A model generated the notes under the pieces. The model was not told the DNA's origin and did no database searches. It worked only from the letters and a program-made list of their open reading frames with translations. Position numbers and translations under genes: made by a program. DNA of 53,062 bases from a virus: IMG/VR virus record IMGVR_UViG_3300017989_000147, positions 1-53,062 of that record. One strand, 5' to 3'. Shown here piece by piece: positions 17,600 through 27,368 of this stretch (positions within the stretch are counted from its first letter, which is position 1; the number at the start of each line of letters is the position of its first letter).

Positions 17600-18161
17600 A
17601 TTAGCAGCTGTCGTCACCCCTGGTAGTGATGGGTTTGCTATGCCTAAGCATCAAATCCAATACAAAGGGAAACTTGGCGAGTCAGTTCCTTGGTTCCCTT
17701 TTGGGTTCCATGCAGTTCCAACTCCTGATAGCTTTACATTAGTTGTCTCTCCTAATGCTAGACCAGAAGAGAGAGTTGATTTTCCAAGCTCTGCACAAGA
17801 TAGAATCCCTGTTGCAGTTGGAGAGGTGATTGTATATCACCCTGCGACAAAGTCAAAGATGCACTTCAAAGCAGATGGAACAATTGATATAGCAAGTGAT
17901 GTACAGGTTAATGTTACAGCCCCGCTCACACAGGTAAATGGTGACCTTGATGTGACTGGAACTTTTGGTGTAGCAGGCACTGCTCAATTTCAATCAAATG
18001 TTGAAATAGATGCAAACTTAACGGTTGATCTTCAATCCACTTTGACTGGTGATGTTTCATTTGGTGGAGCTACAAACGTAACAAACAGCAATGGCGTTGT
18101 TGATTTAACAGAGCATAGGCATACGCGTGGTGGCACGCAAGGCACAATACCGGAGAACTAA
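17559..18161 (+). CDS. Baseplate spike (central puncturing protein), Mu gp45-like
   Basis: A 200-residue protein, TTG start behind AAAAAGGGG. The N-terminal OB region (HQIQYKGKLGESVPWFPFGFH, SSAQDRIPVAVGEVIVYHPA) leads to a beta-helical shaft of short repeats (VTAPLTQVNGDLDVTGTFGVAG, QSTLTGDVSFGGATNVTNSN). It ends with EHRHTRGG; the His-x-His motif binds iron in gp45-type spike tips. It pierces the outer membrane when the sheath contracts. Confidence 0.82.
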   Translation: MTLSLVQKLQSLIKLAAVVTPGSDGFAMPKHQIQYKGKLGESVPWFPFGFHAVPTPDSFTLVVSPNARPEERVDFPSSAQDRIPVAVGEVIVYHPATKSKMHFKADGTIDIASDVQVNVTAPLTQVNGDLDVTGTFGVAGTAQFQSNVEIDANLTVDLQSTLTGDVSFGGATNVTNSNGVVDLTEHRHTRGGTQGTIPEN

Positions 18162-18604
18162 TGCCTAAGCATGATGCCAAACTAACACATACTGGCTCTT
18201 ATTATGATATCAGTTTTGATGACCAAGGCCAGTTGGAAACAGAAGATTCTTTTGAATCTGCAATTATAAACACTATTCTTTCTGAGGAAAGAGCAGAAGA
18301 AGGACAGGTACAAATCCCTGAATTGAGAAGAGGGTGGATAGGGAACCAAGACAATCCTGTGCCTGTGGGATCAAGATTCTGGGTCTACAATCAGTTAAGA
18401 TTGACTCAGAAGGATATAAACCTCATAAAGTCTGAGGTAAAGAGAGCACTGGAAAGAACTTTTGTAGCCACAGGCATTGCTACAAGAGTTAGATCAAGAA
18501 TACAAATACTCGAAAATAGGGTCAACTTCACTGTAACAATTGAGCGTCCAGATGGCCCTACTGAAGAAAAATACTACGCAATTTGGGATGGCACGGGTAA
18601 GTAA
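18161..18604 (+). CDS. Baseplate wedge protein, Mu gp46-like (gp25 family)
   Basis: A 147-residue protein with gp46/gp25 features: DSFESAIINTILSEERA near residue 30, the RRGWIGNQDNPVPVGSRFWVYNQLRLT block at about 56-82, and the C-terminal RSRIQILENRVNFTVTIERPD. gp25-type proteins anchor the first sheath ring to the baseplate. It is bounded by TAATG junctions on both sides, so translation with gp45 and gp47 homologues is probably coupled. Confidence 0.85.
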   Translation: MPKHDAKLTHTGSYYDISFDDQGQLETEDSFESAIINTILSEERAEEGQVQIPELRRGWIGNQDNPVPVGSRFWVYNQLRLTQKDINLIKSEVKRALERTFVATGIATRVRSRIQILENRVNFTVTIERPDGPTEEKYYAIWDGTGK

Positions 18605-19914
18605 TGCTGAATCTACCTGATAATGCAAAGCAAGTTAGGGATAGAATCAAAGCAGATATTAGATCATATCTGCCGATTGCTAATCCTTTTATTGCTGGAG
18701 AGTGGCTTGGTACATTAGCTGATGCATTTGCTGAAAGAGTGTACAGCTTTTATCACTCTATAAATCAGCTTATTACAGAGCTATTCCCTGATACGACTAG
18801 CCTTTATATTGAGCGCTGGGCATCAATTTATAACCTTTCGAGAAAGGCAGGAGATAGCTCAACTGGAGTCTGGTATTACACAGGGTCAGTATTCCCCACT
18901 GGACTAATTCCTGCTGGTACATCTCTAACTGATAGCAATGGCAACTTGTATGAAACTACTGCTTCTTCAGGCCTAAGGCTCACAGTAGTACAGCCAGCAA
19001 CTTGGACTAGAAGTGGTGATTTATTCACAGTTACTTATAATGACCATTATCTTCCAACTGGTGCTGATTGCAACTTCGCATTCTCATCCTATTCTCAGCT
19101 TGATGGCGTCAGACAAGTAACTACAACTGGTGTAAATACTTTTACTGTTACTGCTCCGCTTACTGGAACAGTTCCTGCTAGTGGTACCACACTTGTTGGT
19201 TTCAGTAGTAATGAAGTGACTATCCGATCTATATCAACAGGCAAAGCAACAAACCTTGCAGCTTTTACTGGGCTTAGTCTAACAGCTGGAGTTGCTGGTA
19301 TCACCAATCTTGGCATGGTTGGGCCTTTAGGTCTAAGTGGTGGATCCGATCAAGAGAGCAATGCTGATCTTAGAAAGAGACTGCTTGATAGATTGAGAAA
19401 GCCAGTTGCTAACTTTAACGTTGCACAGATAGAGACAGTTGCACTTGCAGTTACTTCCATAACTAGAGTCTATGTAAAAGAAATAACGCCTAATATTGGG
19501 CAAGTGACAATTTACCCGTTAGTTGATGGTTCCACACCTCCTATTCCCAGCACTACAAAGATTGATGAAGTTAAGCAAGCAGTTTTAGCAATAAAGCCTG
19601 CTGATACATCTGATAATGACGTTATTGTTGCACAAGCAGCAACTGTTAGTGTTGCAGTGACTCTTACAGCATTGACTCCAAATACTGCAAACATGAAGTC
19701 CAGCATAACACAGAACTTGACACAGTTATTTGAAACTCAAGCTGCTCCTGGTGAAGTTCTTACGTTAGATGACATAAGATCTGCAATAAATTCCACAATT
19801 GATACAAGCACAGGCGATGGAGTCACTAGCTTTACAATGACAGTTCCTGCTGCTGATGTCACTCCTGCTCCCAATCAATTGCCGATATTAGGCACAACAA
19901 CATATCCGGTGTGA
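18604..19914 (+). CDS. Baseplate J-like wedge protein, Mu gp47-like
   Basis: A 436-residue baseplate J family protein: ADIRSYLPIANPFIAGEWLG at the N terminus, ERWASIYNLSRKAG near 75, ATNLAAFTGLSLTAGVAGI near 225, then GGSDQESNADLRKRLLDRLRKP and the C-terminal ITRVYVKEITPNIGQVTIYPLVDG. An extra beta module (LFTVTYNDHYLPTGADCNF to TTGVNTFTVTAPLTG, about 140-195) is inserted, like those in the terminator and gp48 homologues. It forms the wedge that rearranges during contraction. Confidence 0.87.
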   Translation: MLNLPDNAKQVRDRIKADIRSYLPIANPFIAGEWLGTLADAFAERVYSFYHSINQLITELFPDTTSLYIERWASIYNLSRKAGDSSTGVWYYTGSVFPTGLIPAGTSLTDSNGNLYETTASSGLRLTVVQPATWTRSGDLFTVTYNDHYLPTGADCNFAFSSYSQLDGVRQVTTTGVNTFTVTAPLTGTVPASGTTLVGFSSNEVTIRSISTGKATNLAAFTGLSLTAGVAGITNLGMVGPLGLSGGSDQESNADLRKRLLDRLRKPVANFNVAQIETVALAVTSITRVYVKEITPNIGQVTIYPLVDGSTPPIPSTTKIDEVKQAVLAIKPADTSDNDVIVAQAATVSVAVTLTALTPNTANMKSSITQNLTQLFETQAAPGEVLTLDDIRSAINSTIDTSTGDGVTSFTMTVPAADVTPAPNQLPILGTTTYPV

Positions 19915-19915
19915 T

Positions 19916-20806
19916 ATGACAATTGAAAACAATATTGAAGTATTTGTAAACAATTACCTTCCAAGTGGTGATTCTTTCAAGGCAGCTAAAGATGAATCTT
20001 CAAACCTGAGGAGAATGCTTCTTGGATTTGCTGAAGAATTCTTTAGGATGGAAACTGAAATTGCAGCATTTGTTAATGAGTGGTTCCCTGATACTACTGA
20101 AACACTTATAACAAATTGGGAGAGTGCTGTAGGAATACCTGACTCTTGCTTCCCTATTGGGGCAACATTGCAAGAAAGAAGAAACAATGTAATACTAAAG
20201 CTGTCTTCTCTGGGGATACAGACTTCATCTGACTTTGAAATTTTTGCTGAAAGAATTGGCCAGGATATCAAGGTAAGAAGCGGAATTGATCATGTGCCTG
20301 TAAATCAAGGTGGCTATGGCACAGAAGATCCAAAGCTAAGTATTGATAATGCAGTCATCTTGTCTGATTCTAATGCAACAATAGCTACCAGTACAGTTGC
20401 AGATTATGAAATAACTTCGTTTGCTACACCTCCTGATTTTTCTCTAATCTATGTTGGTATGAAGTGCCTAGTTATTAATACAACATCAGGCGTTGGTGGT
20501 AATTTTATAGTTCACTCTTTTAATACTGCACCTGGAAGTGAAGCTATCTATATAACTATAAATGATACTTTGCCTCCTAATCCTACTAATTTCACTGGTG
20601 TTAATGAAGGATATGTTCTTGCAAGCAGAGGATTTGGTATTGCAACTAGAGCAAGGCAAACTATAGTTGTGACTCAGTTGGAAACTCAAAACTCTTTTGA
20701 TTACACTTTTGATTTTCCATTCCAGGATGCTGGGGCTGCACTTTTACGATGTGTTCTGAGGAAAGCAAAGCCTGCACATTGTGATATTCTATTCACGGGG
20801 TTATAA
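19916..20806 (+). CDS. Baseplate/tail-fibre connector, Mu gp48-like
   Basis: A 296-residue protein. Residues 1-120 match the gp48/YmfQ family: FVNNYLPSGDSF, LRRMLLGFAEEFFRMETEIAAFVNEWFPDTTE, NWESAVGIPDSCFPIGATLQERRNNVILKLSSLGIQT. The C-terminal LRCVLRKAKPAHCDILFTGL is also typical. Between them is a beta insert (YEITSFATPPDFSLIYVGMK and following, about 160-225). The protein links the wedge to the fibre. It ends in a TAATG junction. Confidence 0.8.
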   Translation: MTIENNIEVFVNNYLPSGDSFKAAKDESSNLRRMLLGFAEEFFRMETEIAAFVNEWFPDTTETLITNWESAVGIPDSCFPIGATLQERRNNVILKLSSLGIQTSSDFEIFAERIGQDIKVRSGIDHVPVNQGGYGTEDPKLSIDNAVILSDSNATIATSTVADYEITSFATPPDFSLIYVGMKCLVINTTSGVGGNFIVHSFNTAPGSEAIYITINDTLPPNPTNFTGVNEGYVLASRGFGIATRARQTIVVTQLETQNSFDYTFDFPFQDAGAALLRCVLRKAKPAHCDILFTGL

Positions 20807-22059
20807 TGGACTCAATAAATAATAAAGTTGCAAACGGCGGAGCTAATGCACAAGGCATTTACGCTGCCGGAGAATCAAACCAGGTGACTAGTGAGATTCT
20901 TAATGCTATTACTGCATCAGGCCAGACCCCTAGTGCATCTGCTCTAGACCAATTGATTGCGGCGCTCGATCGCTTTAGCACAGGTTTTGCAATTTGGTGC
21001 ACAGATAGTGGATCTGGTGGTGCATACAATTTAGCACATGCCAACAACTCTTTCACTCGAACTGCTATATATACTGGCCTTACACTGAAGTTTAGGCCTG
21101 CTAGTGCAAATACAATTGCTACACCTAATCTAACTTACAGGGGTGTAACATATGCAATAGTTGGTGAAGAGACTGCGCTATTAGCTGGTGATATAGATAC
21201 AACTAGAGATTGCGAAGTCAGATTCAATGGAACAACTTTTGTTGTTCTGCAAAGATCCATTAAGCCTCAAATTGCCAATATTTACCCTCCTGGTCACATT
21301 GATGGGATGACTATCAGCTGGATAAATTCCTCAGAAATTCAAATTGCTACTGGTTCTGCTTTTACAAATTCAAGCCCTGCTGGAACATACATAAACGCTA
21401 ATCTTGCAACAACTCTTAATAAGAATATTGGTGCTACATGGGTTGCAGGTAATGGTGGTGGTAGACCTTCTACTATTTCTTTGAATCCAAATACCTTTTA
21501 CAGAGTTTTTATCATATCAGGTTCATCTGGTACTGATGCAGGATTTGATACAAATCCAACTGCTTCCAACTTAAGAATTGCTGCAGGAGCAAGCACATAT
21601 CCTAATTGGAGACAGATTGGTTGGGTTCTGACTGATGCTAGTAGTGGTATTGTAAAGTTTTTCAATCACTCTACAGATCCAAATTATTTCTACTATGATG
21701 ATAATAATGATCCTGATATAAGTTCTGCCTTTGCTATCAATACAAGACAAACAATTACGTCAAATCGCTGCCCTCCTGATTGTTATGCCATGGTGTATAG
21801 TAAAATGAACTATGTATCATCCAATAATAACAGGCTATTCAGGTTAATGGTTACTTCATCTGACGTTGCTGATTATGCTTTTTCAGATTCCAATATCACT
21901 GATGGATCTTATACTGGTTCTCCTTTTGATTTGGAATCAGTTGGAACTGCAAAAGTTAAAGTGAATGCAAATAGAGAGTATTTTGCAAAATCATATGGAA
22001 GTTCTAGTTCAGTGCCAACTGTAACACTTTCCACACATGCATACTACTTCTACAGGTAA
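20806..22059 (+). CDS. Tail fibre / receptor-binding protein
   Basis: A 417-residue protein following the gp48 homologue. The first ~95 residues (VANGGANAQGIYAAGESNQVTSEI, TPSASALDQLIAALDRF) look like a virion-attachment stem seen in other tail fibres, followed by a carbohydrate-binding-like module (FTRTAIYTGLTLKFRPASANTIA) and Ser/Thr/Asn/Gly-rich beta repeats. The C terminus (NREYFAKSYGSSSSVPTVTLSTHAYYFYR) is probably the receptor tip. Receptor unknown. Confidence 0.7.
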   Translation: MDSINNKVANGGANAQGIYAAGESNQVTSEILNAITASGQTPSASALDQLIAALDRFSTGFAIWCTDSGSGGAYNLAHANNSFTRTAIYTGLTLKFRPASANTIATPNLTYRGVTYAIVGEETALLAGDIDTTRDCEVRFNGTTFVVLQRSIKPQIANIYPPGHIDGMTISWINSSEIQIATGSAFTNSSPAGTYINANLATTLNKNIGATWVAGNGGGRPSTISLNPNTFYRVFIISGSSGTDAGFDTNPTASNLRIAAGASTYPNWRQIGWVLTDASSGIVKFFNHSTDPNYFYYDDNNDPDISSAFAINTRQTITSNRCPPDCYAMVYSKMNYVSSNNNRLFRLMVTSSDVADYAFSDSNITDGSYTGSPFDLESVGTAKVKVNANREYFAKSYGSSSSVPTVTLSTHAYYFYR

Positions 22060-22065
22060 TAAAAG

Positions 22066-25000
22066 ATGAAACAATTCATACTCTTAGTTTTTGCCCTTTT
22101 GATGCCTTTTAGTGCTAGTGCTGCTGATTGGTATGTTGATAGGTATTCACCTTTCACTACTGATATGATAGCAGGTGAAGAGTGCCGATACCTCAGACTT
22201 AGCTATGCTGATTCTGCATCTTCTTACACTCCTGCTCTGAATACAACAGCAATTACAAATGCACGTTTTGTATATGATAAGCTTGATGGAACAGGAACTG
22301 GTGCTGACATAACACTCAAGTCTTGTACTGATGGCGTAGACACTAATAGCTGCACAGATATGATTGCAGATATTAACAGTAGTGGCTCGCCTGTTGTTGC
22401 AGCACTTACTGCTGATGCAGACTTCTTAGCAACTACAACACAATTCCTTAGAGCACAGGTAAACACCGCAATAACCGGCACTGGGAGTAGCATACTTGAA
22501 GTTTGTGGATCCAATCAGGTTGGGCCCATTGTTGAGGTTGATCCTTTCTTCAAGCAGATGAATAGTCTTGCAGCACTAGAGTCTCAGATTGGATCTACTA
22601 TTGTAACAACTGAAGCTGATCCTGTATTTGCAGAAATGGACACACTTCCTGAGCTAGAGTCTCAGATTGGCGGTGTTCAGTTAGCAACTATAGGTGATAT
22701 AACTGGAGGCTATAACATAATAAATATGCCCCAGGATCATGATGGTGATGGTACATCTTGGTACACCTGTGATTGTGGTGGAGATTCCAGTACAACCTCT
22801 GGCTATTCATATGGTTGGCTTTGTGGAACTCATGCTACTAGTGAGACAAATATAACACAATTTGATTGGTCTGTTGCTGGCGGCGGTGCTGGAGCAGACT
22901 CTGCAAATAATCCTGAAGAATGTAGCTTTCATGGACAGAGAATTTGGGATGACATTGCAGATGACTTCAATGCAATAAGAAACCAGTACAAAGAAGGCAC
23001 TAAGGTTGTATTCGAGACTGGAACTTATGTACTGAAAGGAAATGGAATAACTAGCAACAATTGTTGGAATTCTACTAGTCAAGATTACACACAGACCTGT
23101 GCTGTTAATGAATTGGGTAGGGCTCTGATTGGTATTGAAGCCATACACTCCAACATGACCCTTGAGGGCCAGGGCGTTGATACAGATGGCTTCCTTGACC
23201 TTAAGTATGATGGAACACACTTTGTTCACAACAAGGGTTTGAGAAATACCTGGACTGCAGTCAGAGGCGGAACCACACTTATCAATGGTGACTTTAAGAT
23301 TGGCGATCCGAATGCTACTGGTGCTGGTTCTGCAATTGTAAGAGTTGGAATTAGAAAGGGAAATTGTGGTGATCTGACTGGTGATGGAGTTTGTGATAAT
23401 ACAAACTTGCCTGCTAGTGATGCTGCAACTGGTGGAAATAACAGGCTTAGTTCTGATATTGATACTGGCAATACACTTTGCATTGAAAACAGTGGTGGAT
23501 ATGTAACTAACAATATGACCCCTGGTTCTTTACACACTCTTACCCAAACAAACATGGGAGGAGGAATCAGCAGAACTCTTATAAGAGTTGGATCTATTGG
23601 TGGTGCTTGCGGGTCTGCTGTTAATGGGCAAACTGCAAATTCAGGTCTTCTTGTTAGCCTTGGCCCGATACCTGTTCTTGAGAACATAAATGGTGCTGGG
23701 AACACAAGGCCCACTATACCCTTTGAGGTAATGGGATCTGATAGCTCTTCTTTGATTGATCGTGGCAGCGGCAATAGCAGAGTTGCTACAGTTGGAGCTA
23801 GAATAGATGAATCTAGGATGCCTCAAGGAATCACAGTAACAGGATTCTATATTACGCACAACGATTACATCGGAACTGGAGGCTGTACTGATGGAACTCA
23901 GGCTGTTTGCGATAATGGCTCTCTTATAACGCTTTCATCTGGATATAACATCACACTTGATAACATTGGCATCATAAACAGCAATACAGCAATGGGTTCT
24001 GGTGGTGCTATAAATACAGCTCCTTCATTAGCAAATGCCAAGGTAAGAAATAGCATTTTCCGATACAACACTGGCGGTGGGCTTGTAGATATTAGCAACT
24101 ACATGCAGTTCACAGATAATGTTGTTTCTGATAATACTGCACTTAATACAATCAATAGTGCTGGGAATCAGTCTGCTAGCGTTTGGCTCATTAGAAACCA
24201 AGGCTTTATGTATAAGATAACAAACAACATTTTTGAAAGAAATGATGTTAACATTCTTAGTACAGATGGCACTGGAACTAATCAGGTTTCTTCTGTTGTT
24301 GATATGATTGGTGACTATGGTACTTTCTCTGGCAATAAGTGCTTACAATCTTCTAGCACTTGTTTGAATATTGGCAGAGGTGTAAGGTATATTGATATTT
24401 CAGAGAATGTCTTTGATGTTGGATCTTTTACAAATATAACAGGGAACCGTTCATACGGCGCTTCTATATACATAGCTGGTGATAATCCAAGTGGTAATGG
24501 CGTCAGCGGAGGTCACAATGAGTTTATTGATATACACCATAATGATTTCTTAAGATCTGCAAAGACGACTAATATTAATGACGCGGCTCCTAGCTACAGT
24601 GCCCACATTCTGGTCAAATCCTCTGCTGATATAGCTCTTGGTGGAATTGGCCCTGGTGGGATTAATGTAACGGATAATTCATTCCAAACTGCAAATCCTG
24701 ATTCTGCTGTTTTTGGGATCAGAGGGACTGACGATCCTGATAATGCAAGGATATATTTTGCTGATAACATAGTAACTCAAGGCAAAATTGCATTTGGAAT
24801 TTACTCTCCAGTTGCATTTGGCGTTCTAAATATGGATGCTGGGTTCAACGGAGGAGTTGCTGACGATGGTATTGGACTTCTTTCTTGTGGTGCAAACAGA
24901 ATTGGTGAGGAAGTCCAAACAACATTTGCATGGGATGCATCGAGGGCTTGGCCAACAGAGTGCATACCTAAGAATGTTTCTGAAATAGATTGGAACATAA

Positions 25001-26685
25001 GCCTTGCTGCACAGTCTCCTGATTGTAGTGCAACAGGAACTCTTCAGGGAACTGTATTCACAGTTATTGATGATGGACCTAGTGCTGGAGCATGCACAGA
25101 TTCCAATGGTGATGGCAGAGTTGATGGAGGCGGCAGCTTTAAGTCTACTTGTGTATGTGGGCCTGGAGGAGCACCCATCGGATTAGGGACTGCTGGAGGT
25201 TCTGCATCCCTAGCACTTAATGATCTGACTGATGTTAGTACAGCTGGGGTTACAACCGGCCAGGTCATTGAGTACAATGGGTCAAGCTGGGAGCCTGCAA
25301 CTACAGGTGAATCAACTCAGCCCTCACCTACTTCATTTCAAAATGAGAACCTGATCAATGGAAATATAACTGATCCTGCAACAACTCAATTAGGATATGG
25401 AATCACATATCCAAATCCGAATCAATTTGCAGCCCAACCTGCACCAGAAGCAAATAATTTAGTAGGATACTTTTACAACAAGACGGGTGTAAATTCCCCT
25501 GGTGCTTATAATCAATATGAACATGCTGCTGATGCATCTTGGGAGGGCTCATATAGAGCCACTGCGACTGGTGATGAAACCTGGTTTGAGCTAAACTATG
25601 ACCTTTACCCGCCCATAAATAGAGCAACTGTTACAAGTCCGCAAGCAGGTTTTAATCCTCAGCCTGGTGAGTTTGTTACATTTAGTGCTGGTACAAATGC
25701 TCGTGGTTATGTTAGGTCTTACAACACAATATCTACAAACCTTCTTGAGTGGATTCATGATTTTGGACAGCTAGAAGGAACAACTGTAACTGTTACTGAT
25801 GCTAGCGGTGATACTGCTACTATAACGGTTGCTAGTGTCACATCACGTAATGTAGAAGAAGGCTGGAGAGCACACCAGTTTGAATGGAAGACTAGGCAGA
25901 ATAATGCATTCTATAACTGGAGAGTTCAGCCGCGAAATCCCCTTTTCCCCTTGAGAATACAAACTTCTGATACTACCTACGATGGACTATATCAGCATAG
26001 TGTCGCAATAAACTATGATGGTAGTATATTGCCAACTGCTCTAACTGTTGGTTCTCATGCAGATAACAACCCTGCAGTAAGTGCTGTTTCACAGACTCAG
26101 AACTTAGTGTCGAACAACCCTAGCTATCAATCATACATAATTGATTTGAGACATGATTTCCGTGGCACCGACAATACATACAATGGCTCTGCCGGCATAA
26201 GAATGCTTCAGCCATTTGCAACTGGTGCTAATTCTTCTAACATAAGCGGCAGAAGAAGAGCGTTTTATGTCTACAATCAGCTTGGCTATGGCTCTGCAGG
26301 ATCTGTATTCTATGCTGATGATCAGACTTGTGGAACTGGTGCAACCATATGTGCAAGCAATCCTAGCTTTTATGGGAACATAACTCACGCTGGTGGGCTT
26401 TGGAACAATGGGCATATAGCCCTAAAGGGTGAACATGATGATGGCAACCACATATGGGTTGACGATACGACAACATCACAGCCCTTGAGATATTCAACTG
26501 CTCATGCCCCTGACAATGCCACAGACGGTGCACAAATTCTAACTGGAAAGCCTGTGACTACTGATCCTTGTGCCAATGCTCCTGAGGCATATGTCTTCTA
26601 CAATGATACTGACGATCAGTATTGCTTCTGTGATGGACTTGGAGTTGGTAGGGAGTTCCACAATCCAAATACTGCCTGCTTCTAG
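22066..26685 (+). CDS. Large exported beta-helix protein (tailspike-like)
   Basis: A 1539-residue protein with a clear N-terminal signal peptide (MKQFILLVFALLMPFSASAA, cleavage after Ala-x-Ala near residue 20). Two short repeats (DPFFKQMNSLAALESQIG, DPVFAEMDTLPELESQIG) follow. Then a Cys-rich region with Asp loops (DHDGDGTSW; DLTGDGVCD), a long parallel beta-helix at about 350-960, another loop (DSNGDGRVDGG), the fibre motif LNDLTDVSTAGVTTGQVIEYNG near 1050, and a C-terminal CANAPEAYVFYNDTDDQYCFC. An exported, perhaps disulphide- and calcium-stabilised spike is unusual for a phage tail cluster. Function is inferred. Confidence 0.75.
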   Translation: MKQFILLVFALLMPFSASAADWYVDRYSPFTTDMIAGEECRYLRLSYADSASSYTPALNTTAITNARFVYDKLDGTGTGADITLKSCTDGVDTNSCTDMIADINSSGSPVVAALTADADFLATTTQFLRAQVNTAITGTGSSILEVCGSNQVGPIVEVDPFFKQMNSLAALESQIGSTIVTTEADPVFAEMDTLPELESQIGGVQLATIGDITGGYNIINMPQDHDGDGTSWYTCDCGGDSSTTSGYSYGWLCGTHATSETNITQFDWSVAGGGAGADSANNPEECSFHGQRIWDDIADDFNAIRNQYKEGTKVVFETGTYVLKGNGITSNNCWNSTSQDYTQTCAVNELGRALIGIEAIHSNMTLEGQGVDTDGFLDLKYDGTHFVHNKGLRNTWTAVRGGTTLINGDFKIGDPNATGAGSAIVRVGIRKGNCGDLTGDGVCDNTNLPASDAATGGNNRLSSDIDTGNTLCIENSGGYVTNNMTPGSLHTLTQTNMGGGISRTLIRVGSIGGACGSAVNGQTANSGLLVSLGPIPVLENINGAGNTRPTIPFEVMGSDSSSLIDRGSGNSRVATVGARIDESRMPQGITVTGFYITHNDYIGTGGCTDGTQAVCDNGSLITLSSGYNITLDNIGIINSNTAMGSGGAINTAPSLANAKVRNSIFRYNTGGGLVDISNYMQFTDNVVSDNTALNTINSAGNQSASVWLIRNQGFMYKITNNIFERNDVNILSTDGTGTNQVSSVVDMIGDYGTFSGNKCLQSSSTCLNIGRGVRYIDISENVFDVGSFTNITGNRSYGASIYIAGDNPSGNGVSGGHNEFIDIHHNDFLRSAKTTNINDAAPSYSAHILVKSSADIALGGIGPGGINVTDNSFQTANPDSAVFGIRGTDDPDNARIYFADNIVTQGKIAFGIYSPVAFGVLNMDAGFNGGVADDGIGLLSCGANRIGEEVQTTFAWDASRAWPTECIPKNVSEIDWNISLAAQSPDCSATGTLQGTVFTVIDDGPSAGACTDSNGDGRVDGGGSFKSTCVCGPGGAPIGLGTAGGSASLALNDLTDVSTAGVTTGQVIEYNGSSWEPATTGESTQPSPTSFQNENLINGNITDPATTQLGYGITYPNPNQFAAQPAPEANNLVGYFYNKTGVNSPGAYNQYEHAADASWEGSYRATATGDETWFELNYDLYPPINRATVTSPQAGFNPQPGEFVTFSAGTNARGYVRSYNTISTNLLEWIHDFGQLEGTTVTVTDASGDTATITVASVTSRNVEEGWRAHQFEWKTRQNNAFYNWRVQPRNPLFPLRIQTSDTTYDGLYQHSVAINYDGSILPTALTVGSHADNNPAVSAVSQTQNLVSNNPSYQSYIIDLRHDFRGTDNTYNGSAGIRMLQPFATGANSSNISGRRRAFYVYNQLGYGSAGSVFYADDQTCGTGATICASNPSFYGNITHAGGLWNNGHIALKGEHDDGNHIWVDDTTTSQPLRYSTAHAPDNATDGAQILTGKPVTTDPCANAPEAYVFYNDTDDQYCFCDGLGVGREFHNPNTACF

Positions 26686-26712
26686 CCTGTGCTGAAAGGT
26701 TGGTGATTAGTC

Positions 26713-26946
26713 TTGACAGAAATTAATGGGGGTCCTACTGGAAGAGAATGGGGCACTCTAACAACTGAGGTAAAGAAGCTGTCGTATGATATGAAGAACT
26801 TAAGAACTTCAATCAATCTTATGGCAGATGAAATAGACAAACTAGAGAGTTCTCTAAGCAGTCTGCAGACTAAGATTTACACCACAATTGCAGTCTGTGC
26901 TACTTTTGCTAGCATAGTTGCTTTCATAATACAGCAGGTACAATGA
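26713..26946 (+). CDS. XhlA-like membrane protein, holin candidate
   Basis: A 77-residue protein, TTG start at 26713. Residues 10-50 form an amphipathic heptad helix (WGTLTTEVKKLSYDMKNLRTSI and on), followed by one hydrophobic helix at about 54-73 (IYTTIAVCATFASIVAFII). This is the architecture of XhlA-type proteins that accompany phage lysins. It overlaps the amidase start by four bases, so a lysis role is likely. Confidence 0.65.
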   Translation: MTEINGGPTGREWGTLTTEVKKLSYDMKNLRTSINLMADEIDKLESSLSSLQTKIYTTIAVCATFASIVAFIIQQVQ

Positions 26947-27368
26947 CATATAATGGGCCTATAAAAAACTATGTAGTTCACCATTCTGCAAGCCCAATAG
27001 ATACAACTTTTGAAGAGATCAAAAGCTGGCATGTAGATGGAAATGGATGGGATGATATAGGCTACCATTATGTAATAACACAGGAAGGAATTATACACAA
27101 AGGTAGGGATTTGGCATATGCACCTGCAGCACAAAAGCCTTACAATACTGGAAGTATAGCCATATGCCTCACAGGTGATAATACTAGTGAAGCAAATAAA
27201 TGGAATAGGATGCAAGTAAGATCACTATTCCAGCACTACCTTTCTGTGATTGTGCTTTATCCTGATATCAGGACTTATGGACACAGAGATTTAGTCAACA
27301 CGACTGAATGCCCAGGCCTAAATGTAAGGGCCATGTTACTTGGACCAAACTTTGGAGATTGTATATGA
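26943..27368 (+). CDS. N-acetylmuramoyl-L-alanine amidase (endolysin)
   Basis: A 141-residue Amidase_2/PGRP fold enzyme similar in size to T7 lysozyme. Visible zinc ligands are His13 or His14 in YVVHHSAS, His114 in YGHRDL and Cys123 in TTECPGL; Tyr41-His42 (GYHYVI) and GSIAICLTGDN are also typical. It has no signal peptide, so it needs a holin for access to peptidoglycan, where it cuts the amide bond between MurNAc and L-alanine. ATGA overlaps flank it on both sides. Confidence 0.9.
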   Translation: MTYNGPIKNYVVHHSASPIDTTFEEIKSWHVDGNGWDDIGYHYVITQEGIIHKGRDLAYAPAAQKPYNTGSIAICLTGDNTSEANKWNRMQVRSLFQHYLSVIVLYPDIRTYGHRDLVNTTECPGLNVRAMLLGPNFGDCI

